Numbered from the stretch's first letter, positions 36,327-46,984 are shown. The stretch is 64,000 bases of DNA from Toxorhynchites rutilus septentrionalis (GCF_029784135.1 NC_073746.1:103556515-103620514); one strand, 5' to 3'. Notes: generated by a model not told the origin, from the sequence alone. Translations and numbers: made by a program.

Positions 36327-36845
36327 TTTACAAAAATTTTTGTCTTATTTCTAATCTATTATTGATTTTAACAATAATCTCAAAAAAAAAAAAACAAAAC
36401 AAACAAACAACAAATTATGATGATAATATTAAGCAATGAACATATGAGTTGAACAATAATATTAATATTAAATATGTGTACCTTAATATAAAAGTTGTTC
36501 CGATACTGCGCTCTACTGCCCTAACCAGGGAGAGACAGAGGCTACGCGCTATGGATCAACACAATAGCGCAAGAATAGCTCACACGGTCACGTGATGATA
36601 ATTCCCGTTAACGACAGCCACACGATGGCGATCCCGTTATGCCAATGTTCAACAGCCGCCAAGGGCTGCAAGCTGCAAGAGCGCTGCTTCCTTTGTTCTA
36701 CTTCACAAAAGGTCAATTCGAAAGCGGACAGCAATGACCTTCACTCGTACACTATACCAATCGCACAATAGTAAAAGTGGCAACGCACAATAACGACACT
36801 GAACTTTACTCGTCAAGAGTTGGATAGCGAATGATGAGCACTATA

Positions 36846-37065
36846 AGAAAATTTAAATGTGCTGCTGAAGGTAGAATTGTGTTAATGTTTAAATTCATTG
36901 ATGGTAGATATTCTATACTTACTTCAATAGAAAATACAGTAAACTAGATACGGCTGTGGTGGTTGATAGTATCTGTGTCGTTTAAGTTCAGCGATTCTCG
37001 TCTCAATTTTAAAGTTTGTGCAATGGATAACTTCAAAAAAATAATTTGAACAATCTATATCTATA
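36846..37065 (+). other. continuation of the interrupted pogo-like element
   Basis: Sequence between LINE X and the second mariner. The same frame as the HTH relic gives RKFKCAAEGRI and later NFKVCAMDNFKK, with stops. Interpreted as decayed transposase. Confidence 0.5.
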
Positions 37066-37067
37066 TA

Positions 37068-38363
37068 TTGGGTTGGGGAAAAAGAAATGTCGTATATTGT
37101 CAATATATGGCAACACTTAAACATATCTTGTGTTGTACTTATCGCATCGGGTCATACTATACGGCTATTTAAAGACGACAATCTGTGCTACAAGTTTTGA
37201 CAGTATTGTGATTGTCCTTTTTTTTTGACAGTATTGTGATTGTCCTTTTCAGTCTCAAGTTAAAGCGCGTCAAAGATGGAGTCCATCAAGCAAGAAATTC
37301 GCCATATTTTACGTTTTTACTACCTGCGAGGTAAAACTGCAACGAAGGCGTCCGAAAAAAATCGTGTAGTTTATGGACGATTCGCAAAGCACAGCATTGG
37401 TTTGATCGATTTTGCTCTGGTGTAGTGGCTGTCGAAGGTACTCCCCGTACTGGTAGGCCAATCGTCGTGGAAACCGATAAAATCGTTGAAATCATCCAAG
37501 TAGACCGGCATGTGAGCACTCGCTCAATTGGCCAGGAACTGGGTATAGACCATAAAACCGTTTGGAACCATTTGCAGAAGATTGGATTCCAAAAAAAGCT
37601 GGATGTATGGGTGCCACACGAGTTGACGCAAAAAAATATTTTAGACCGAATCAACGCCTGCGATGCACTGCTGAAACGGATCGAACTCGACCCATTTTTG
37701 AACAAGATTGGTGATGAAAAGTGGATCACGTACGACAACCTAAAGCGAAAAAAGTCGTGGTCGAAGCGCGGTGAACCGGCCGAAACCATCGCCAAGCTCG
37801 GATTGACGGCCAGGAAGGTTTTGCTGTGTGTTTGGTGGGATTGGAAGGGAATCATCCACTATGAGCTGCTTAACTATGGCCAGACCCTCAACTCGTTTCT
37901 CTACTGTGAGCAGTTTGACCGGTTGAAGCTGGCGATTGACCAGAAGCGGCCAGAAATGATCAATAGGAATGGTGTTGTATTCCACCAGGACAACGCTCGG
38001 CCTCACACATCTTTGATGACCCGCCAGAAGCTACGGGAGCTCGGATGGGATGTCCTATTGCACCCACTGTATAGTCCGGACCTGGCTCCAAGTGATTATC
38101 ATCTCTTCCGGTCCATGCAAAACGCTCTTGGTGATACTAAGATGGCCTAAAAAGAGGCTTGTGAAAACTGGCTGTCTGAGTTTTTTGCAAATAAAGAGGA
38201 TGGGGGGGGGGGGAGGTGTTGTTATAATCAAGTTGCCTTCTAAATGGCAACAAGTTTGCGAGCAAAACGGCGCATATTTGACTTAAATTGGATTATTTTA
38301 AGTATGTTAAATAAAGCGTCAAATTTCGATCAGAAATACGACATTTCTTTTTCCCCAACCCAA
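37068..38363 (+). mobile_element. mariner-family transposon 2, complete ends
   Basis: 1,296 bp. Ends are inverted copies beginning TTGGGTTGGGGAAAAAGAAA, with TA duplications at 37066-37067 and 38364-38365. A direct duplication of GACAGTATTGTGATTGTCC occurs in the leader (37199-37247). It is a different subfamily from the element at 2754. Confidence 0.93.
37276..38286 (+). pseudogene. mariner transposase (DD34D), frameshifted
   Basis: Starts at MESIKQEIRHILRFYYLRGK. A short loss near 37400 shifts into the long open frame 37425-38150 with HTH RSIGQELGIDHKTVWNHLQK, WVPHELTQKN, and the catalytic contexts IGDEKWITYD, HQDNARPHTS and YSPDLAPSDYHLF. An early stop at 38148 (GDTKMA-stop) and a run of 12 G at 38202-38213 disrupt the C-terminus. 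The natural end KWQQVCEQNGAYLT remains readable in another frame at 38286. All three Asp are present. Confidence 0.9.
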
Positions 38364-38365
38364 TA

Positions 38366-38587
38366 TCTACCGTTCTGAATCATATTTCGGACACTTTGTT
38401 CAAATATCTTGGAATGCTTCATGCACTGATGATATAACTATAAATTTAATATCACAATTGCTTCTTTAGAGTGATCCCTCGGTTTCACTATCACCTCGTT
38501 TGAGAATAACATTTGAATTATCACATAGTAGGAAAAAATTCAACAGCACCACTCATTATATTATCGTTTGACGTTTGACGTTTGGAA
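38366..38587. other. unassigned part of the nested region
   Basis: Probably decayed pogo-like transposon sequence; no motif seen. Confidence 0.3.
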
Positions 38588-39170
38588 TTAATCAAGCGAA
38601 TGAAAGCAAATTAGGCATATGAAGGTTTTAGGGTGCAATAAATGATTTTACGGTGGTTAGATACTTCTCCTCCCTCTCTAAGGGGGGAGGTAGGCTGCCA
38701 TACAAATGAAACACAAATTTCTACATTACTCGAGAAATTATCAAGCAAATGAAACCAAATTAGGCATATGAGGGTTTTAGGGTGCAAAAAATGTTTCTAT
38801 GGTAGTTAGACTATCCACCCCCAAATGAAAAACAAATTTCTGAAACCAAAACATACAAATGAAACACAAATTTCTTTATTACTCGAGAATTAATCAAGCA
38901 AATTAAACCAAATTTGGCATGTGGAGGTTTTAGGGTGCAATAAATGTTTTTACGATGGTTAAACACCCCCCCCCCCTCTCTAAGGGGGGCGAGGCTGCCA
39001 TACAAGTGAAACACAAATTACAGGGGCCACACAAACACAAACTTCTACATAACTCGAGAACTAATCAAGCACAATTTGGAATGTGAGGGTTTTTAGGTAT
39101 GAGAAATGTTTCTATGATGGTATGACACCCCTCCCTACTCTGGAATGGAGAGGGGGTTCCATAAAAATAT
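38588..39170 (-). repeat. tandem satellite-like array of repeat S, about four units of 150 bp
   Basis: Units begin near 38588, 38740, 38890 and 39060 with AATTAATCAAGCAAATGAAA-like sequence. They contain TTAGGGTGCAATAAATG and end in CCATACAAATGAAACACAAA. Each has a CTCTCTAAGGGGGG hairpin-prone segment, and a run of 12 C lies at 38966-38977. Complementary to 10540-10740; a further piece is at 46670-46920. Confidence 0.75.
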
Positions 39171-39790
39171 TACACATATTTCAACCAAAAATATTCCAAC
39201 TAAACATGACAATTGAAAATTTTCGGGAGACTCTGAAGGAAAAAGGTAAAATTTGGAAAATTAAATTCCCATATGTTCTACAATTACATAGTGACAAGTG
39301 ATGTTAGTCCATTTGATGTTTGCGCTAGCGAAATTGATCTTTGTATGAAACTGGAAATAGATTTTAATGTGATTAAACGCACTCCTATATCTTCTTCTAT
39401 CTATACCAATAAAAGAGTATCGCCGAATGTGTTGATAAGAGCAGAACTCGAGGAAGGAATTGTTCGATTTAGGGCTGTCTTTATTCTTTCATATTTTCTG
39501 TATAAAACATTTATTCCATGCAACGGAGAAACCTTTTATTTGCAAGTGGTTTTATTTGCAATCTTGAACGAGAATTGTGTCTGAAAATAATCTGATATTA
39601 TAATAATGAATTTTGTTAGAAATACTAGGAAGTTTATAGTAAAAGGTAAATTCAACGGTGTCGATTAGAAGATCAATCAATGAACAGTTCTGCGATTGGA
39701 CCCATGAGCTTGCTCATAGTAAGAAAACGTGAATGTTTGAAGGGATTGATAACAAAAAAACAAATGTTGAGCGGTCAGCTAGTCAGGCAT
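39171..39790 (-). repeat. non-tandem part of repeat S, copy 2
   Basis: Inverted match to 10102-10430: CCATTAC(A)TGGAATAAATG-type sequence, TTGCAAGTGG, GAACGAGAATTGTGTCTG, TTCAACGGGGTCGATTAGAAG-like sequence, and a degenerate end GGTCAGCTAGT. Only one copy of the 36-bp unit duplicated in copy 1 is present. Confidence 0.6.
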
Positions 39791-40291
39791 ATAATTGCAA
39801 CGAATCTGCCTTATTTTTCAAAATGTTTACCAGATAAACGTTAATTCATTTGTAGGAGAAAAAGGCTTCGCATGAATAAAAGCTCACAAAAACCGAATAA
39901 TTTTCATGTTACAATTTTTCTGGTACTCATAAACATCCATTGGTGATAATTAGAAAGTCGAAGAACCCTCGATGTTTTAAAGTGGAAACTATTTCTTGAA
40001 TGCTTCTAAAATCAGTTTGTTCTGGAAGTTTCCGAAAAATTTTACAACGTACGGGCGTTCGGATAATAGATAACTGCATTACGCACCACTGCTTGTGGAG
40101 ATGAAATTTCCTCTGGCAATGGACTAATTGATGATTTCCAAAGTCAACAGAATGATGAATCAGGGACAACTTCAAAACATATCGTATTATATCGAGATAT
40201 GTCAATCATGCTGAATTCATAAATACTGGACAAGGCACTGAAAAAAAATAACTAAACAACTAAACAAACTAAACAAATATGAATTTGGTCA
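39791..40291. other. probably the pogo-like element, decayed
   Basis: An open frame on the minus strand (39927-40205) has no recognised similarity. The DDE domain that should lie here is not recognisable. Confidence 0.3.
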
Positions 40292-40513
40292 ATGAAGCTG
40301 TCTTTTTCTGTATCCACCATATTCATGATTACTGATCCTGGTAATCAATTATCAGTTCCGGACCTCGAAGAAGGAAGAATATTTCACACACAACTTTCCG
40401 ACAGCCAAATTATCGGTATAGTGAATGAACCATCAGAAAAGGATGAAGATACCGATGTTAGGAAAGATGAAGATGAAGAAAAAAAGACGAATAGTTACAG
40501 TAATCAACCGTAA
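40292..40513 (+). pseudogene. pogo/Tigger-like transposase C-terminal relic
   Basis: A 73-codon frame ending ...DSQIIGIVNEPSEKDEDTD and an acidic tail matches the layout of Tigger/pogo C-termini, where an (L/I)(T/S)DxEIV motif is followed by Asp/Glu-rich sequence. It lies 380 bp before the element's right terminal repeat. Supported by position and composition, not by a catalytic motif. Confidence 0.5.
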
Positions 40514-40893
40514 ATAGCAGCTATGAAAAACAGAATGAAATTCATACAAAACTTCAATTCAAAAATTTAATAATACGATAGAATGGGAAGAACAAAATAA
40601 CTTAAATTTAGCTACAATGTCTTTCACACAAAGTCTTCGAAAAAACAAAAGAAATTGCTATGAGAAAAGCACTGCAACTATAATTTCGTTATATCATGTT
40701 ATACTGTGTGGTTTTACGTGTCCATGTGATAAATATTGTAATAAATGTTTTATTATTAATTTAGCATGTTGCATGGAAATTAATGTTTAAATCATACATA
40801 TTGGAAAAAAGGATTTTTCGTTTAATAAAAATATCACGTTTCCATTTTATCACGCGAAAATTTTTTTAACGTGATATAATCGAGACGTCACTG

Positions 40894-41290
40894 TATAACG
40901 TGTCACGATATCGAAATAAATCATCAGTCATGGTTTGAGGAGCAATATGTAAAAGAGGAAAACTTCCTCTTATTTTCATTCATAAAGGTATGCAAATCAA
41001 TGCAGCTTATTACCTCGACATAATTTTGAAGCGAAACGTATTTCCTCGCTCAGAAGAGTTATTTGGGGATGATCATTATTGTTTTCAACAATATGATGCA
41101 GAAAAGGTGGCATAGCAGTGGTGCCAGGAAAATTTGACTAATTTTATTACCAAGGATCAATGGCCTCCATCTTCCCTCGATCTTAATCCACTGGATTATT
41201 TTGTTTGGTCGTACATGCTTTCAAAGCCTCATGACTACCAAATTCGAAGCTTATTGTGCGCAGCAGATGACTTTGTTAGACGACTTAAGG
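40894..41290 (+). pseudogene. DD37-type Tc1/mariner transposase, C-terminal half
   Basis: Continues, in the same frame, the half ending at 29934. It gives SSVMV-stop-GAICKRGKLPL, NAAYYLDIILKRNVFP, a damaged second catalytic region (FQQYDAEKVA where FQQD-type is expected) and WPPSSLDLNPLDYFVWSYML. Internal stops at VMV-stop-G and VA-stop show it is inactive. The W-P-x-S-x-D-L-N-P pattern is characteristic of this transposase group. Confidence 0.8.
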
Positions 41291-41544
41291 TGGCCGTACA
41301 CTGTTTGTCCGGAGGTTAAATATTTGATACTTTTTGACAGATAAAGATTGGTTTAATATTTGTACAAACACTATTTTGTTTGCCACTCTTCAATTTTCCA
41401 TAGTGCAAAACGATGTTAAACAATCGACAGAAATATTTAAAACAATCTAACCATGTACCGATAGATTCGAAGAACAGGGCGAAAAAATATTTTAGGAATC
41501 CAATAATTGAATATTTGCTTGTCGCGTTTTGTACTTTCGATCAG
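41291..41544. other. unassigned, MITE-like end
   Basis: GTACACTGTTTGTCCGGAGG at about 41297 is matched in inverted form by 42560-42585. The relation is unclear because the second copy lies inside the next element. Confidence 0.3.
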
Positions 41545-41546
41545 TA

Positions 41547-42831
41547 GGGGAGAGGGAGGCAAGATGACGAATCGGTAATTTGACCCGTTGTAATGAATGT
41601 AGCTCCACCTACTTCTTACTGAAGACGCATCATAACAAGGCCAAACATTGTATTCGGTAACGCTGCCGAAAACGCTATCACAAAAAAGTGAAAAATCGTG
41701 AATTTGTTATTTTTTCCGTTTTTTTCAAATTTCATTATCCACTCTATGGGGAAAGTTTTAATTTCAAAATAATTTTATACATGATAAAGGTACTCTATTG
41801 TACATAATCTGTTTGTTTCCGGCGAGTCATGATTTTTTTTCAGCTAAATTTTTTTATTGAAAAAGTCGCTTGGGGGTAAGTTGGCGAACTGCAACATTAT
41901 GTAAATTTTTAGTTTTTTATTGCAGATGGTTTGAACTTATAAGCGAAAAAGAGACCAATGTCAATGTCGGACACCAGTTTGGAGAATGCTATGAAAGCTA
42001 TAGAAGAAGGTTCGTCTGTTCTGGGTGCTTCAAAACAATTCGGTGTGCCAGAATCAACTTTGAGACGCTATCGACGAAAATATCCAGACATGAAGGTTAG
42101 ATTTTCGATTCAGCACATTCTGAATGCAGTTATTGGATGTATCCTGACAAACCATATGTGTGTGATTTATGTGTACATTGAACTTATTTGTACCTCTTAT
42201 GTCCTTCTGTCTTATAAATAAATAATTGTTATTACATTTTGTTGATTTTTAGGTGACCAAACCATATTCGCCAACTTTCCTCCAGGCATTCGCCATCTTG
42301 CCTCCACGTGGAGGCATGATGGCGAATTCCACACTTTTTGCGCAAAGTTTTTTGGTTGTCAAGTTTTTTAGTTTTTTTTGTCCATCCAATAGATAATATG
42401 ATAAAAAACATTTGAGACTATAAAAATCAGAATCAACTTTAAAAAAAAAAGAAAAATATTCCAAGCTCCAAGGCTCGCCAAATCTTCACGTCGCCGACTT
42501 GCCACCCTCTACCCTACACGTTGATCAAATTTTATTTGTAAAAATGAGTCAAATATTTGACTTCGGTCAAACAGTGTATGAGCACGACTTGTACGATCAG
42601 TAAGAGGTGATGCAATTCCTAAATACCGTCCGTAAAGAATGAGCATATCCACATGAAATCGATTTTTCACATTTTTATTTTTCACTTTTTTTGTGATAAC
42701 GTTTTCGGCAGAGTTACCGAATACAAAGTTTGGCCTTGTTATGATGCATCTTCAGTATAAAATAGGTGGCGCTACCTTCAAGTTACCGATTCATTATCTT
42801 GCCACCCTCGCCAACTTGCCTCCCTCTCCCC
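41547..42831 (+). mobile_element. pogo-type DNA element, non-autonomous
   Basis: Ends are inverted copies (GGGGAGAGGGAGGCAAG) flanked by TA at 41545-41546 and 42832-42833. About 150 bp of subterminal sequence is also inverted (GAATCGGTAA / GTTACCGATTC, GGCCAAACATTGTATTCGGT / its diverged complement). The 1,285-bp element keeps only a psq-type HTH; there is no DDE domain. Confidence 0.85.
41958..42221 (+). CDS. HTH-psq domain protein of the pogo-type element
   Basis: Begins MSMSDTSLENAMKAIEEG and contains the pipsqueak-type helix-turn-helix (SSVLGASKQFGVPESTLRRY), the DNA-binding module at the N-terminus of pogo-family transposases. A TTGCAG acceptor sits just before it (about 41924) and a GTTAGA donor-like site follows the domain at about 42095, with a TTTTTAG acceptor at 42252. 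The transposase may therefore have been spliced, or the short open frame could give a DNA-binding-only protein. The catalytic domain is absent from the element. Confidence 0.6.
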   Translation: MSMSDTSLENAMKAIEEGSSVLGASKQFGVPESTLRRYRRKYPDMKVRFSIQHILNAVIGCILTNHMCVIYVYIELICTSYVLLSYK

Positions 42832-43067
42832 TATTTGATATGAAAAAGTTCATTTACATTTATAATTTTGATTATTTGATTATTTGATGGACATTTGAAA
42901 AAATACCTTGCATTCCTGGTAAACTTGTGCAGTTGTTTCTGTTTTCACGCCAGTAACTCACACTGTGTGAACGGACTATGCGAATCAACCGATTGTCAAG
43001 TGAGTTCACCGGCCCAGTAGCTGTTCACTGTCAAGTCAGCTACTAACAACGTATAAGTGTGCCTTCA

Positions 43068-43350
43068 TTCTCCTTCACGATAACGCTCGGATTCACTCTG
43101 GAAAACCCGTAAAAGGAACAATGGTGAGGCTCGTATGGGAAACTCTTCGTTACACAGGGTATTCCCTAAACATAGCACCATATGATTACCACTTGTTTGA
43201 TGCAGCATGACTTGGGAAGTACACGTTTCCAAAATGTTGGGGTGAACGGATAGATTGCTTCTAAATCAACATCGTTTTAACAAGATTGTACCGGAATGTA
43301 CCAGAATATAAGAATGGAATAAGTTGTAGAAAGTGATGGAAAATTCGGGC
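43068..43350 (+). pseudogene. mariner transposase C-terminal fragment
   Basis: Reads LLHDNARIHSGKPVKGT (second catalytic Asp), then YTGYSLNIAPYDYHLFDAA-stop, where the family has PDLAPSDYHLF. The third catalytic Asp is replaced by Asn. A decayed, 5'-truncated copy; a third mariner lineage in the window. Confidence 0.75.
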
Positions 43351-43985
43351 TTGTTATTACGTTCTCATAACCCACGATTTAATACTTCACTTCTCACTTT
43401 TGATCCTAATCTTTGTGCCCGAATCTTTGATGGAAATAATGTTCTATAAACCACACTATTGCGATTAATTCCTTTATTTACTATCCACTACTTAGATGTG
43501 CAAAAAAAAAACAAACTAAGGCCTCCAATCGGCCAGCTAAGAGACCGTTCGTACACATATATTAGCATGTATTTCGTGATGGTACACAGCGGAGTTGCGG
43601 TTCGCCGCGCGCTGTGACGCTCCTCTAGATTTGATACCTCTTGAAAACTAACAAGTAGTGACTCAGAACAGGAAGAGTGATTCGTGCGCGTGGTTCATTC
43701 TTGCAGCCGGGCAACTGACCCATGCGGGCGTTGTTTAGAAAGGGGAGTGCAGTGAGCGAATGTGCATGTATCGCGTGTGCATAATTTTCGTAGTGCATTG
43801 CGAAGAAAAAAAAAAACGGAAGAGATATTAGCTTTTTCTTTTCCAGTTCAGTGAACCGGCCGGCCGCTAGCAGAATCGGATTGTAGCTCTTGCACCTGCC
43901 ACCTTGCAAGGTTGTTCAGTGTCCGCGGCGCAAGCAGAGAAAATGTTTGTTTAGTGGATTTTCCTCGAATCAGTAAGCGGTGAAT
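43351..43985 (+). promoter_or_regulatory. upstream region and 5'UTR of the gene at 43986
   Basis: GC content rises after 43590. A purine tract (43803-43815) and the segment to 43985 are plausible 5'UTR. No clear TATA box; a TATATTAGC motif occurs at about 43558. Confidence 0.3.
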
Positions 43986-44409
43986 ATGGTTCAAAAGTAC
44001 GAGATTCGGGAAAAGGAATCGCGTAAAAGTGTCGGATTTATCGATAGTTTCAAATCGTTTTTCGGAGGAAACAGGAAAGCGAAGCCTCCGAGAGAGCCAA
44101 GCGGAAATGCTCCTATTGCGTATCCCGAGAGCAGTGAACCATCCTCGCTGGTTAGTACTGTGGAGGAGAACAACAATAACAACTGTAGAAACTGTGCTTC
44201 TGTTTTCATATCAGTTCCGGACGATGTGAACCGTTATGAGATTAGGAAACCTTTGAAAACGAAATCGTTGAAGGCAGTGGTTTCAGCGCGAACTAGCCGC
44301 AGCAAACCGGTACGCAGACGGTCTTTCGGACGACGAATCAATAATTTGTGGACTAACTTTGGCCTGCTGAGGAGCTCCGAGAAGATTGTTGAATTTGCAA
44401 GCGGTTATG
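43986..44409 (+). CDS. first coding exon of an unrecognised host gene
   Basis: The ATG at 43986 opens MVQKYEIREKESRKSVGFID and stays open for 141 codons to a consensus GTAAGT donor at 44410. It reads on in the intron only to 44477. The peptide is polar and basic, with an Asn run (about 63-68) and Arg-rich segments (SKPVRRRSFGRRIN, about 108-121); no signal peptide or transmembrane segment. Composition and GC content differ from all the TEs around it. I do not recognise the family. No downstream plus-strand exon is visible before 64000, so its next intron contains LINEs Y and Z, which lie in the same orientation. Confidence 0.7.
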
Positions 44410-45110
44410 GTAAGTGTGTTTGCATTGTTTCTAATTGCTTGCGTAAACAACCGTGCGCTCGTTTTCGGTTTGCTTGATGGAGACGAGCGGTAGCTGCTGT
44501 GTTTACACGGAGGCGCACCCATACACATAGATGTTGCTGGCAGCTGTGTGCCAGACCTGCTCTCATATTGAATAATTTATGTTTTCCTAACGACTGCTAT
44601 CGATCAGTTTAGTGGTAGAATCGGACTATACAGTGCACATAAGGCTGTATGGTCGCATGGTCGCATGTATATATTCCTTCGGTTTTCTACATACGAATTT
44701 CTGCTGCGATATTAAAGTTCTCATGATAGCTTGTTCGAGTGTGGCGGATAATGTGTGACCATATTAGTGTCAATTTATCTTCATCATTTAACAAAGCACC
44801 CAATTGTTTGGGCACTAGAAGGAAACCTGTTGAATGGTCTAATAAATGTATGATATCAGAAAATATATCTAGCTATGAATAATGTTTCATCCGATGTGAT
44901 TCCTTCTCCTTCTATACAGGTGTTTGAACGCCCATTAGAATGAATGCTAATGCTACGTAGGTTGGAATTGAGAAAGGTCATACTATTTTCATCCTACGGG
45001 AATAAATCAATGCTGTCCCACATTTGCTGGCTCATAATAAAATAGTGCAATAGAAATTTCCTCAGAACAAAAAATGCTGTAAGGAACTCTTATGTAATGA
45101 GTGATTTTTT
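44410..45110. other. intron sequence, nothing recognised
   Basis: Starts with the splice donor of the previous exon. No element ends or ORFs of note. Confidence 0.5.
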
Positions 45111-45119
45111 GGAGGTACG

Positions 45120-46375
45120 AAGTCTGTTCAAAAAGTATCGCGACTTTCGAATTTACGCGGGTTACGTATATTCGATTCTAGATTACAAGTACGGCTTTTT
45201 TGAATGTTCAGTTAATTTTTGACAACTGCTTTTCTTACATGTTTTTTGGTTCATCTTCGATTTTTGCCTATTGCAAAAATGGATCAAAGAATCTGTATCA
45301 AATTCTGTGTGGAAAAAAATTTAGGATATCAAAATTGATTCATCCAATTGAGCAGCTAATTAAACTGTCATTCAATTGAATACGTCTTCTCGGAAGATCT
45401 AGATATTTTCCCGCTGCTTCAAAGCGTAACATATCATGAATGCTTCTTCGCACAATCGCCAGCGTTAGTTCGATATTGAGATTTGTACCGAATATACTTG
45501 ATCAAGAGAGTTATATGGTGATCGACATTATCATTGCAACCGTTTTCATTATTATTTTTACGAGTTTTTGTGATATCGTGAAGAATAGCAGTTCTCCAGG
45601 TTGTCTCGCTAGGTTGGTAAGTTGGGGAAGTTGTCTCGGTTACCTTCTAAGGATTCCTAAAGATAACTGTCCGTTGTTGTGATTGAAGTTCTATAAAGCG
45701 TACGCGTGATAAATAACGGAACATGTCGCCGAACGTATTATAAAATTTACATATTTAAAATTTAAAAAATTAAAAATTAAAAATTTTGAATTAAAAATTT
45801 AAAAATTTTATATTTAAAAATTTCAAATTTAAGATTTTAGAATCACATCACTTACCGCAGTGAATCCTGATTTTTTCTTAACCATTCCCACTAACAACTA
45901 TCCCTTCCTTGATAAACGCTAGGGAACCACGCTATAGAGGCGACCCTTCTAGCCTTCGGGCGACGAATATCATACTAACATTCCTTCCCTTCCCCTGGTG
46001 ACTGTAAGGACGTGGCAGGCGTCGTTATTGACCATTCAAAGCTCGAACCGCCGAAATTGCACAACGAGAATGATTTGCTAGTCCCAAGCGTCATTCTGTG
46101 TGTGCAATTTGGTTGGTTCAGGTCAATCACGGAGAGCAACTACGAAATGAACAGTCTACCCAAGCTCAAGCTCAAGCTCAAATTTTGTGTGGAAAAAAAT
46201 TAAGTGCGCGAACACATTACGAACGTTGCTTGTGACATCTGGTGAATCTACTTTGGAGCGAAACAACGTTTATCGGAGTTCGAAAAAATGTTCTCGGAGG
46301 GTTGAACATTTGTAAACGACACAAAGCGTGCCGGAAGCATCAAATTATCGACGAATACTGGTTAGATTTTAGTTA
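45120..46375 (+). pseudogene. mariner relic split by inserted DNA
   Basis: The left part (45120-45325) has a terminal-repeat-like GTCTGTTCAAAAAGTATCGC and the start MDQRICIKFCVEKN of a mariner transposase. The right part (46160-46375) repeats KFCVEKN and continues with FEKMFSEG and VNDTKRAGS, typical of the N-terminal HTH region. About 0.8 kb lies between (45330-46160), containing a segment (45850-46110) with TTGATAAACGCTAGGGAACC that looks like an inserted dispersed repeat. The duplicated KFCVEKN coding segment may mark the insertion edges. Confidence 0.65.
45745..45840. repeat. AT-only palindromic tract
   Basis: About 95 bp of permuted AAATTT/TTTAAAA motifs; low complexity. Confidence 0.7.
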
Positions 46376-46669
46376 AATAAATATAATTAAGGTCGATTTC
46401 GCACAAAAATGGAACACTAAGCTCAATGTCGTCTATGATGAATTGCGTGGCACGGTTGCCACATTTGCACAATTCGATTGGACTTGAGTCGGACGGATTA
46501 TAGATTATAGATGCAAAATTGTAATTCATTTGGGTAATTCTGACTCGGTCGGATTTCAGAATACGAGTGAGTAGTTGATCAGTTGACAGATATAGAATTT
46601 CTGAGGAATTTACACTATCGCTTTCCTCAGGACCAAACCAACAAAACTAAGAATTCTTCCATTCATTTT

Positions 46670-46925
46670 AGGATGCAATAAATATTTCTATGGTGGTTAG
46701 ATACTCCTCCCCCCTCTCCGATTGTCTGCCTTTTGCTCTCAGTGCTCTAGAGAGCTGAGAGCGAGCAGCATGGAACCGGATACACGACATATGGATACAT
46801 GAATATGGATGGATACACGATATGGAGGTTTTAGGGGGCACGAAACGTTTCTATGGTGCATCAACACTTCTCCTTACTCTCTAAGGAAGGGCTGCCATAC
46901 AAATGAAACACAAATCACAGATATA
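46670..46925 (-). repeat. partial repeat S array with foreign patch
   Basis: Two diverged units of the 150-bp satellite (TAGGATGCAATAAATATTTC and GGTTTTAGGGGGCACGAAAC ... CCATACAAATGAAACACAAA). They are separated by a 72-bp LINE-derived patch plus GATACA-type short repeats (46789-46822). Confidence 0.7.
46717..46788 (-). mobile_element. 72-bp patch identical to LINE W
   Basis: Bases 46717-46788 are identical to 16155-16226, part of the RNase H/zinc-tail coding region of LINE W. No poly(A) and no TSD, so it is not a retroposed copy. Confidence 0.92.
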
Positions 46926-46984
46926 ACCCACTCCTATTTTTTTCGTTTTGGGTGGGAAAAGCTGCAGTAAAATAATATATTACA

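Larger units (their letters stand above)
30837..36833 (-). mobile_element. I-like LINE X, full length, with TSD
   Basis: A 5,997-bp non-LTR retrotransposon on the minus strand. The poly(A) end is at 30837; the 5' end is at 36833, starting CATTCGCTATCC, an initiator-type start. TSD ATGAGCACTATA at 30825-30836 and 36834-36845. The 5'UTR of about 507 bp is followed by ORF1, an overlapping ORF2, and a 3'UTR of about 350 bp with the AATAAACGAATT end also found in Y. The organisation (CCHC ORF1; APE-type endonuclease, RT and RNase H in ORF2) places it with the I/Loa-type elements. Inactivated by a nonsense codon and an internal deletion in ORF2. Confidence 0.93.
29935..40893 (+). mobile_element. 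pogo/Tigger-like transposon, interrupted by four later insertions
   Basis: The left end CAGTGACGTATCGATTATAT and the right end (reading inward CAGTGACGTCTCGATTATAT) are inverted copies. They are flanked by TA at 29933-29934 and 40894-40895. Inside are an HTH relic (30711-30790) and an acidic C-terminal relic (40292-40513). Subtracting the SINE, LINE X, the second mariner and the satellite-like repeat leaves about 2.1 kb, a normal length for this group. Removing it restores an uninterrupted reading frame in the host transposase. Confidence 0.85.
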
